Positions 23,321 through 32,039 of a stretch of DNA of 64,000 nt are shown here, one piece after another (the first letter of the stretch is position 1; every line of letters begins with the position of its first letter). Both the position numbers and the translations under genes were made by a program. This DNA comes from Epiperipatus broadwayi (taxonomy: Eukaryota > Onychophora > Udeonychophora > Euonychophora > Peripatidae): positions 4,697,092-4,761,091 of the forward strand of contig JAQFVV010000020.1 of NCBI GenBank assembly GCA_028023455.1. Reading direction: 5' to 3'. Below the pieces are notes generated by a model. It was not told the origin of the DNA and searched no databases. It worked only from the letters and a program-made list of their open reading frames with translations.

Positions 23321-24000
23321 ATCAATCTTTAAGTTATCAACAAACTCAACCAGTAATCAAAGCAACTCTTTTACCAATAAAGGTAGTTACCACTTTTATT
23401 TATAATCTGACATGTTTATATAGATACTAAAGATTGCAACTTGACCAAGGAGTTTGAAATTAATAATGCAAAGACAATAATGTTTATTTGCATTATTTAT
23501 CTCAAACTCTTTGGTCAAGTTTCAATCTTTAGTGTCTGTATAAACATATTAGACCATAGTACCACTTTTATTGTTAAAAGAGATTGCCTTGACTACAGTT
23601 TGAGATTGTCAATAGCTTAAGGTTTGATTGTTATTATCTACATTTATAAACCTATTAAAGCTTTGAGTAATTGGCTTTATTGACTTAGTAAATATAAACT
23701 TTATATATGGAATTTGAAAATTATAAATGACTATTTATTAGTCTGCTTTCAGCATCTGAAAGTTATAATTTACTATTTATTAGTCTGCTTTCAAAACATA
23801 TTATATTTGTCTGATTAATGAGGTTTATTAAAACTTTTTGGCATTATTAATTGCAAACTTTTTGGTCAGGTTGCAATTTTTAGTGTCTATATAAACATAT
23901 CAGACCATGGATAAAGGTAGTACCACCTTTATTTTAAAAGGAGATTGCCTTGAATACAGGTTGACATTGATGATAGCTTAAGGGTGGGTTGTTAGAATCT

Positions 24001-24900
24001 AATTAATATCAATGATTACAAATGCAGTGTTATTTGATTTTTAAATAAATAAAAGCAACTATTGTAAGCTTAAATAATTAGTAGTTATTAGGTAGTTGTT
24101 ATTTAAGTCTACGATAGAGGGTGCTAGAAAGATATTCTTCATTATAATAATGTGGCATGATAAAATAATTGAATGATAATCGCTTTTTAAAAATAAAATT
24201 GAAATTCTACTGTAATAAAATTACTTTATTCAAAAAATTACTTTTAATTATTTTTATATACGTATCTACACTAGAACAAAAACAAACATATATACATACA
24301 CATATAAATAATACTAAAATGTGTATATATATTGCAAAAAAAAAAATCAATAGTCATTTAAATGTTTAACACATGTTTAATACTTAACTAAGTTTTAATT
24401 TAATAATTCGCTACAAATAAGTCATCGCTTTATCTTTCTTTCTCACTCAATATATTTCTGTCATTCAGTAATTAGAACTATTTTTTGTAGTTGGAAGCAA
24501 AACAAATGGATATAAGAAAAACACGAAAGGAAAAGATTATATAGAATGTGATAGAAGTTATAATTACATTGCCAAAATATTTACATTTTTTAAAGTTAAT
24601 CTTCCAAATAGACAAAGTTTTTAAAGCATTAGAAAGTTTTATTTATAAATAACTAATAAATCAATTATTTAAAAAAAATCGTGGTATTAACAAAGTTAAT
24701 ATTTTTTTAAGATCATAAAAAATAATAATACAGTAGATAATTAAATTATAAGAAAAACACTATACTATTTTTGTAAATTCATAAACGAACTTAGTCATTC
24801 CAACTTCAAAAAAAAAGATAGGATGAACAACAACTTTAGAAATTAGTTTTGAAATGACTATACAAATTAATCTGTGAATTACAAATACATCCATAGATAT
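24001..24900. other. AT-rich sequence, nothing recognised
   Basis: No gene or repeat identified. Confidence 0.4.
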
Positions 24901-24944
24901 TAAACCTATTATTATAAAGCACTGAAAACTGAAATTATTCAAAC

Positions 24945-25132
24945 GGAAGTCAATCTCCGATAATGCGCTATTTCTTAAATATTATAAATCTACGCGCACT
25001 CTCCCGCCGTAAGAGTTTTTTTTTTTTTAAACTCTTACCGGCAAAAAAACTTTTCCGGTGGGAGAGTACGAGTAGATTTATAATAAACTTTTACCGGGAG
25101 ATGCGCGCGTAGATTTATAGAGATTGACTTCC
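24945..25132. repeat. Hairpin MITE-like module, second copy
   Basis: Outer arms GGAAGTCAATCTC and GAGATTGACTTCC enclose a second pair of arms rich in CG (ATAAATCTACGCGC, CTCTCCCGCC, AAACTCTTACCGG). Shares its left arm and 35 bp upstream (24909-24944) with the module at 8876-9014. No ORF. Confidence 0.7.
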
Positions 25133-25134
25133 CT

Positions 25135-26610
25135 AATTTTTTTTCTTTCTGAAATATTTCAACACCATGTCTAGTTATATCCCCTCACAATGTATTCTGT
25201 TCTCTGCCAGATATTCCCGATCGAAACAATTAACACTGCACTTCTTTAGAATGTCGCTGAGATAATCTTTATATTTTTATTATCATTTTAAAAATACAAA
25301 TTATTCATCGTGGTTATTCTAAACTATGCAAAATGTTTCCAAAATGATTTATATTCTTGCTAATGCTTGAAAAGTTGTTGTAACATCATTTAATTCGTAT
25401 TTTAGATACCAATTAGGTTTTAAAATTAAAAAATATACTTGAATTGTAATGGGATCATCTTTATTAAAATTATCATTATTTTAAGTGTACAATTGATTAA
25501 GAAAATGATTTGCCCTCACAACTGCTCAAACTTCAATAGTTAATTTCAAACTTTTAACTGAATTTATATTTCGACAATATCCTTCAAAGTTCTGAATAAA
25601 ATCTTGTCATACAACAGCAAGACCAAAACCCATTAAAGAAAAATATTTTATTTTATGATAATCATCTATACATAACCATAAAATATTTCAAATGATTTTG
25701 TTCTGAACTCTAAAAATAAATAACTGAATAATCTTAATGAAATAATTAAGTTTTATGTTTTTCCTTTATAGAATAAAGCAAATTTCATGATTGTATTGAG
25801 AAAGAAAATAATACCTAACATTAATAATGCTATTAGACTTTTAATATGCATATATACATAATAAAAAACAAACTATTCCTTAAATAGCCCAGTCAGGATA
25901 AAGTTCTCTACAACAGTCCCTCATACAGAACGATGAAGAAGGAGGCAAAAATCAACAGGTTTGTCAAATAGTGAAAATTAGAATGTTTTTCAATCTTATT
26001 TTACTCTTTCCTTAAGAATAGTTAAATATCTTTTATTGACTAATTCTAAATAGCTATCCGGGCTGGATATCAAAAAGTAAAATCTTAAGCTGATTAAAAT
26101 CCAACTAAAATGTATGTTTTATGTGGCACAGTTCAATTTTAAAATTTTTTATATATATATGACTTTCTTTTAACTATTTAGAATGATAAAACTGACGGAC
26201 AAATAAACATAATTACGAAAAACCTCATATCTAGATGAACAATACTTATTTAAAGGAAGTAATTAAAACAAAAATTATTTAAGCATTAGTTAATTAGAAG
26301 ATTTCTAAAAAAAAATGTTTTTAACTGTAAAAAAATAAATAAAAATGGAGTGATAAAAATAATGCTAAAAAATTATTTAAAGTTGTAGAAAAAGAAAATG
26401 AACAGGCTTTAGAGCAATTGGTTAGAGGTTTAATTAGTAAAATGAAGAAGTATTAAGAGAGCTTATTTAGTAGCACTAATTTTTTGAAAATATGATGAAG
26501 AAAGCAAAAGTTAACACAAATAAATGTAAACAAATTGTGTGTTCGTTCTGATTGCATTTCTACACGCTATGAGTCTACAATGCATATATATAGAATTGCA
26601 TTTTCCAAAT
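25135..26610. other. AT-rich sequence, nothing recognised
   Basis: No gene seen. Confidence 0.4.
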
Positions 26611-26617
26611 TTTTATT

Positions 26618-26720
26618 GTTTGAATGGCAAAAAGCAGCTGCCTTGCAAGCAAGTAATTGGTTGCAGACGGTTATGGGTGCGCCTCCCGGACGATGCTATG
26701 ACATATGAAAAAAAAAAATT
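26618..26720 (+). mobile_element. tRNA-derived SINE
   Basis: Plus-strand copy with a diverged head, B-box-like GGGTGCGCCTCCC, tail CGATGCTATGACATATG and poly-A. Same subfamily as the copy at 137-249 (both have TTGGTTGCAGACGGTT). Confidence 0.75.
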
Positions 26721-27074
26721 TATACATATTTTTTTAAAATTTATTTTTAAATCCTCAATACAAATAAATATATCTTTATTAATTTTTATACAAATATAGA
26801 TTTTTTTTTAACCAGTTTATAAATAATTATTTAATTTATTATAAATTATATTTCTACTTTCAAATGCCTTTATTATATTTCTATGTTCAATATACACATG
26901 ATACTATATTTAACACTCTCGGACCCAAATCTCTCAGGACTGAAAATTTTATCCGACTAAAAATAATTTAACAATACAACTCTTAATCTTTACTCTTTTA
27001 AATCTCTCACATTTAAAATACGTAGTTATAAACTTCTGGAAACTTAAACATTTACAATCTGTATTAGCTGTATT

Positions 27075-27520
27075 AGCATCATCATCATTTTCAAATATTA
27101 TCAATTGACTGCAGAATAAATCTTGAATTTTAATCCAATTTCTCCAATCTATAGATTTTCCTTTCCACTTCATTTCAGAAAACTTTTTTTATTTCTTTCA
27201 TTTACTTCACAGGTAATTATTTCCTAGACTCTCCAGAGTAAAACTTTAATTGTACAACTCAGACCAGCCTCTTTATTTTTTCAATGATATGTTTTTTTTT
27301 CTCATCCATACCTTTTACTTTTATTTCAACCTTGTTACTCCATACCTCTATACAATATCTATAATACCACCATTGTTCTCATAATGTTCAAATTTCTCAT
27401 CCATAAGCAAGCACAAGTAAAACCTTAAAAATCTCCATTTTCAAGCACACACACAAAAATTTTTTTGGGTTTAATTCTATAATTAATTTTATTCATCATT
27501 TTTCCATTTGTAATAATATT
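27075..27520 (-). pseudogene. RTE-type LINE 3' fragment
   Basis: The minus-strand 3' end of an RTE element. The terminal CATCATCATCAT tail (27077-27088) and the preceding GATAAT / CTGCAG segment match the ends of the copies at 35.6 and 57.6 kb. Further 5', 27385-27520 aligns in order with 17005-17190 of the 16.7-19.4-kb relic. The translated remnant keeps W-R-N-W-I-K, matching the RRRWIEL motif of the better copies. It is 5'-truncated and non-coding. Confidence 0.65.
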
Positions 27521-27529
27521 ATCAGAGGC

Positions 27530-28420
27530 TGTGCTCAAACTATTGATCAGCATCCCATGTGACAACTAGTGGAATGATCTTTAGATATGAATGCAATTGT
27601 ATCCTACAGATAGGATGTTGGCTCATCAAAGATTATGTTTCTGTTTTACTTTCTTTTAATCATTTAAGTTATAATAGGACCAGAATCATTATAAACACTA
27701 AAAAATCTCATGCAAACTGTGACAACTGAATTATGTGCAACAACATTTCCATTCTTTAATTATTTCTGGCTCCAATTTCCTCTTTCTTTATTTTTGTTTT
27801 AGCTCAAGCCCACAAGAATTAAGAAAGCAATAAAGAGGACAATTAAGTAGGCTAATTGTCCTTATTTGTGATTTTTCTTGAGGAAATACAATCCCTAATA
27901 AATCAGTTTAGAACTGGGATTGAGTAAGAAAGAAGTTTTGACTGATAAAGATTGTATGTTTAGGCAGCTCTATTTAGGGACTCCCTGAGTATCATGTAAA
28001 TGAAAAGTCTAGATAAAAACAGTCTATTTCATAGTCTGGCTAAGCCATAGTGACTGGCAGATTACTTCTTACAATAGTACAAATAATAGCAATAGAAATA
28101 ATAATAGCAATAGAAGTGGTAAAGCAGAAAACAGTATTGTATTAGTGGTAATTATTATAAATCTAATTTTCTTTTAAGTATAGATACAACACATGTGTAA
28201 ACTTTATACAAACCCTTCAATACTAGAATATAAAAGTGCACAGGTGATTAATGGACTGTCAATATATAAGATTGATATAACTACACTTAGTGATATTAAA
28301 AGTCTAAAAAAAGTAAGTTTAATAGAATGGATATATGGTTACAAGTTTTTTGAAAGACAGCTTAGTCAGTGACATGAGAGTGCATGATGTTGGATTAGTT
28401 TTAAAATCTAATTTAATATC
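27530..28420. other. Unassigned sequence
   Basis: Moderately AT-rich, with no motif-bearing ORF or repeat recognised. Confidence 0.35.
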
Positions 28421-28425
28421 TTCTA

Positions 28426-29570
28426 TTGTTGGATTTTTTTGTTCTATCAATGTTAAAACTCTCATTGCACAATGGTGCTCATTTTATTAATGTGTATGAT
28501 CCAACTATAGAATCAGATAATTCAGAGAAGGAAGACTTTTATTTCATGTTAGACCACAATATTCCAACAATACAGTTAAAAGTCAATTTTTTTAAAGTTT
28601 TAATAATGCATATATTGGTAGAAATAATACCACTTGCTGTAAATTCAAATAGTTTGTTATTAAAAACAGGCAAAACTCTCCACACAGTAGGGCAACTCAG
28701 TGCCAACCAGAGTAACCAATGGACACCAGAAGGCTTGTGCATAAAATCTCCATCTAGTGTAGTTATATGGGTTTGAATCCAGTTCAGTACCCATATATTT
28801 TGGTGTCTTTGGCTCTTTAACAACCATAGCCACCACTATCCTATTAGGCAAGATTGGTGTTAAACCACTAAACATCTCATGATCACCATCTCTTATGCTA
28901 GCACATAACTTTTATTAAACAGGCAAAACTCTACATACAGTAGTGCCACTCAGTGCCAACCAGATTAATCAATGGATACCAGAAGGCTTGTGCATAAAAT
29001 CCACATCTAGTGCCTTTGTTATTATTGAATTTTTACTAACACATGTATTGAGTATCACAAATACTGTTAAGACAGAAAAATTGCTTTTCAGAACATGGAT
29101 TTATCAACATAAAAAGGCATTAAGTAAATTACACTATTGTTAGAAGTCAGAATATTAAAGAATTTCATATATAAGCATTTACAATTAGAGATTGTTAGAT
29201 AGATTATAGTTTAGTATGATCCAAGATTAAAATAATAATTGGATTAAAAATAGATATTATTCCATTCATATTCACAAGAAAATTAATATTCAATCTCTAG
29301 AGAAATCTGTTATATGTACTAAAATTCAAGAGTTAATAAACCCTAAAATTGGTAATTTGAATCTTCAGAACTCACTAAAGCATGGAATTCTCTTAAGGAA
29401 TGTTTTGTAGATACAAATAAATCTATTCTTGGAGTTCACTAAAAAGAATAATAATTACTGGCTTTCTGACATTGATTCTGTTATTAGTAATTTGATTAAA
29501 AGAAATGTGACATTTTCTGTTTGGCAGAATAATAAATGTGGAACTTTATAATAAATACAAAAATTTGAAA
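28426..29570 (+). pseudogene. RTE-type endonuclease domain relic, interrupted by HHR-B copies
   Basis: The first block (28426-28600) reads H-N-G-A-H-F-I-N-V-Y-D-P-T, then E-K-E-D-F-Y, the pattern of RTE-type AP-endonucleases ('...NVYAPT... FY..L'). A second block from about 29014 carries L-S-I-T-N-T and R-T-W-I, corresponding to the later endonuclease region. A third (29370-29540) matches the linker pattern W-N-S-L-K-E-C, then S-I-L-G and W-L. Between blocks 1 and 2 lies a 345-bp HHR-B insertion. Frame breaks are many. It is a dead LINE that served as target for later insertions. Confidence 0.65.
28668..29013 (-). repeat. HHR-B copies lacking the ribozyme segment
   Basis: A minus-sense HHR-B unit followed by the start of a second one (CAGGCAAAACTCT at 28668 and 28919). 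The first unit jumps from CATCTAGTG at 28750-28758 directly to TAGTTATATGGGTTTGAAT, so the stretch that carries the hammerhead in other copies is deleted. The second is truncated before it. Inserted in an RTE relic. Confidence 0.75.
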
Positions 29571-29636
29571 GTAGAGTTAAAAGGTGGCTTCTGGAGGGTT
29601 GCATTAGATCCTAAGATCTAGGTGCAGTGCTCTCAG

Positions 29637-29695
29637 ATCCAAGGCTCATCACTGATGATGGCCACAAGCCAGAAACTAATCTGGGGATATTGGAT
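29637..29695 (+). ncRNA. Type I hammerhead ribozyme (family B)
   Basis: CUGAUGA (29652-29658), stem II UGGC/GCCA with CACAA loop, GAAA (29672-29675), minimal stem III, AUC cleavage triplet (cut after 29681). Outer stem I AUCCAA (29637-29642) pairs perfectly with UUGGAU (29690-29695). Inner stem I has one mismatch (CAUCA against UGGGG). Confidence 0.8.
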
Positions 29696-30089
29696 GAGTA
29701 GGCGCTAAATAGGGATTTTATGCACAAGCCTTCTGGCATCCATTGATTACTCTGGTTGGCACAGGGTGGCATTACTGGATGAAGAGTTTTGCCTTTGTTT
29801 ACAACAATTATGTGCTAGTATGAGATGGTGATCATGTGATGTTTAGTGGTTTAACACCAATCCTGCCTAATAGGATAGTGGTGGCTATGGTTGTTTAAGA
29901 GCCAAAGACACCAAAATGTATGGGTGCTGAATTGAGTTCAGACCCATATGACTATATAAGCTATTGAGCTTAGATTGAAAATATTTTGTGTTTTCAATTT
30001 CATTCTCATAGTTTTGTAGTAAAGTAGAGTTAAAAGGTGGCTGCTGGAGGGTTGCATTAGATCCTAATATCTAGGTGCAGTGCTCTCAG

Positions 30090-30148
30090 ATCCAAGGCTC
30101 CTCACTGATGATGGCCACAAGCCAGAAACTAGTTTGGGGATATTGGAT
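30090..30148 (+). ncRNA. Type I hammerhead ribozyme (family B, best copy)
   Basis: CUGAUGA (30105-30111); stem II UGGC (30112-30115) with GCCA (30121-30124); GAAA (30125-30128); GUU triplet with predicted cut after 30134. Inner stem I CCUCA (30100-30104) pairs with UGGGG (30135-30139) through one wobble. Outer stem I AUCCAA (30090-30095) pairs with UUGGAU (30143-30148). Every core position fits the hammerhead consensus. Confidence 0.88.
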
Positions 30149-30309
30149 GAGTAGGCACTAGATAGGGATTTTATGCACAAGCCTTCTGGCATCCATTGAT
30201 TACTCTGTTTGGCACAGGGTGGCACTACTGTATGGAGAGTTTTGCCTTTGTTTACAACAATTATGTGCTAGTATGAGATGGTGATCATGTGATGTTTAGT
30301 GGTTTAGAA

Positions 30310-30895
30310 AAATAATAATTATCATGGTGTTAATATTTAAAACTGCATAATTGAATGTAAATATTATTTTTATTTACAGTGTATAAAGCAACGACTTTCA
30401 TTGATAAAAGATAAATAAATAAATAACTTTATTGCTTAGGACTTCATAAAAAGTTTGGGCATTGAAAATACCAGAACTGGAATTGATCTGAAAATCGTCA
30501 TTCTCTAGGTTCCAGAGTTTGACACTTCCAACACTCCATAAACCATACAAAGCAAGCAGAGGATATGAATATATATTTTTTAAAAAATTTTAAATACACA
30601 TTTGTTTGTAATTAATATTAGCATTACATCAACATACCAGTTGAATACTAATATTAACAACAGACCAATGTATGCAAGAATAGATCTATTTATTATACAT
30701 ATATGCATCAAAGATGTGACTATGCTTTGAAGTTCTTTTCTGTGTATACATTTGCTTGTTATTAATTTTAACAACATTCTAGCTGGAGCTTAATATTGAC
30801 AACAAGCACATGTATACACAAATAAATATTTATAAACATACACAAAAATTTTATGTATGTGTATATTATCGCGTAGTGTTTTTACTGTATGTAAC
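30310..30895. other. AT-rich sequence, nothing recognised
   Basis: No coding signal. Confidence 0.35.
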
Positions 30896-30900
30896 TTTTT

Positions 30901-30999
30901 TTTTTTCAAGTGTCATGGCATCGGCCGGGACGCGAACCCGCAACCCGGGCAACTGCTTGTAAGGCAGTCGCGCTGACCTCTCGACCACCAATGCAAGAC
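30901..30999 (-). mobile_element. tRNA-derived SINE
   Basis: Minus-strand head is close to tRNA shape: A-box-like TGGTGGTCGAGAGGTCAGCG, an anticodon-like stem-loop with CTTACAA in the loop, B-box-like GGGTTCGCGTCCC, and a 3' side restoring pairing to the 5' end (GCATTGG with CCGATGC). Then the ATGACACTTG tail and poly-A. AACTTTTTT-type sequence on both sides may be the target duplication. Confidence 0.8.
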
Positions 31000-31453
31000 A
31001 ACTTTTTTAAACAAAATGATGCACTTTAAAAAAAAAAAAATTTTTTTTTGTATTTGTAACTAAAGAGCTAGAGCATCAACGCTATTATAATTCCTAACGA
31101 TTTCTTTCAATTATATAAATATTATAAATTGTCAAAAAAGATTATATTGATTTTTAAAATTTGAAACAAAAAAAAAGAATCATTTTACTTATAAAATAAA
31201 AGTTATATCATAATTTCAACTAATAATAAAAAAAATATTATTTTAAAGATCTATGAGAAAGACATTTGCCAGAGTTTTCCCCAAAATTAGATTAAATTGA
31301 TTTAATTCTGTTACATTTGAGTAACAACAGAGTAAATGATTTAATAATAGCTTTTAAACAAATTAAATAATAATATAAAGAATTAATGAGCAGATTGCGT
31401 TTTAACAATGTGATAAAGATATCCTAAACTACATCCAGCAAAAAAAAAAAGAA

Positions 31454-31549
31454 TTTTTTTTTCATATGTCAAATGCGTTGACGGGAAGCGAACCCGGGCC
31501 AGCTGCTTGGAAGGCAGCTATGCTAACCACTGGGCCACCAACGCTTGAC
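31454..31549 (-). mobile_element. SINE derived from tRNA-Gly(UCC)
   Basis: The head at 31474-31544 folds as a cloverleaf on the minus strand: 5' GCGTTG pairs with 3' CAACGC, the anticodon loop is CT-TCC-AA, and the B-box is GGGTTCGCTTCCC. It closely resembles eukaryotic tRNA-Gly with anticodon UCC. It is followed by TTGACATATG and poly-A rather than a tRNA trailer, so it is a SINE and not a tRNA gene. Confidence 0.82.
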
Positions 31550-31639
31550 CATTTTTTAAAAATTGAAAAATTAAAAAAATGAATAAATATTAATCACAGG
31601 AAAGCATATTTGGACTTTAAGATACCAGGGAATGCTTGA

Positions 31640-31950
31640 ATCACTATCGTTCTAACAAGGGAATATACACGTAAATGGAAGTTGTGTAAGGAAGGCATAG
31701 AAAATATTAGGCATCTGTTACTTCAATGTAAATGCTTGAAAGCAGAAAGGGTACAAATAATGAAGTTTTGGAAGATTAAATATGAACAAAGTGATTATAC
31801 AGAAAGTGAGTTATTGGTTTTTATGCTAGGTTTGGGAAAAGATAAGGGGGATTTAGATATGAAGGTCATGGAGTTGACAAAGATTATATTGTGGAAATGG
31901 GATGGAGCAGATTATGGGAAAACTTAGGGTGGACAATGGAGAAGGAAGGT
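31640..31950 (+). pseudogene. LINE ORF2 C-terminal fragment
   Basis: The frame at 31682-31927 (open upstream of its first ATG) contains C-K-E-G-I-E-N-I-R-H-L-L-L-Q-C, the Cys/His motif typical of non-LTR reverse transcriptases after the thumb (E-x-x-x-H-L-L-x-x-C). A short helical tail and stop follow. The catalytic part is absent, so the copy is 5'-truncated. It differs from both the RTE and Tx1-like copies here. The clade is not determinable from this much. Confidence 0.6.
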
Positions 31951-32039
31951 AAAGTGGCTAACAGGTTTCTCTGAGCATAGCTGCTGAGAGATTCCTGACT
32001 CCGTTTAAGGAGAAGTCACAGTGCATCACATCACATATA

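Larger units (their letters stand above)
22085..24000. repeat. Tandem-plus-inverted satellite-like array
   Basis: Four direct copies of a roughly 300-330-bp unit start near 22090, 22546, 22841 and 23172 (marker AAGACAATAAAGCCAATTAC). They are followed by two inverted copies from about 23460 to 24000. Other markers are TGTAGTCAAGGCAAC and AGCAGACTAATAAATAG. Two SINEs interrupt it (22431-22539 and 23206-23320). Copies differ by substitutions and indels, so the array is old. I found no hammerhead core in the unit, although the layout (direct copies, then inverted) is like the HHR families. Confidence 0.8.
29578..30305 (+). repeat. HHR-B tandem dimer with two ribozymes
   Basis: Two plus-sense units (from about 29578 and 30033), the second cut short near 30305. 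The period is 453 bp. Each has the full order: GCATTAGATCCTAA, ribozyme, ATGAGTAGGC, TTATGCACAAGCCTTCTGGC, GGAGAGTTTTGCC, GGTGATCATGTGATGTTTAG. The sequence between the two predicted cut sites (29681 and 30134) is exactly 453 nt. No ORF; the unit's promoter and termini are not evident. Confidence 0.85.

Noticed and set aside
22085-24000. CRISPR-like array
   Set aside because: Units are about 300 bp, diverged, without short repeat/spacer structure, and the genome is animal.
28539-28875. 94- and 71-codon minus-strand frames over an HHR-B repeat
   Set aside because: Chance frames in a dispersed non-coding repeat; no conservation of the frame between copies.
31474-31544. Functional tRNA-Gly gene
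   Set aside because: Cloverleaf is good, but it is followed by the SINE tail and poly-A and has mismatches in the T-arm; better read as a SINE head.
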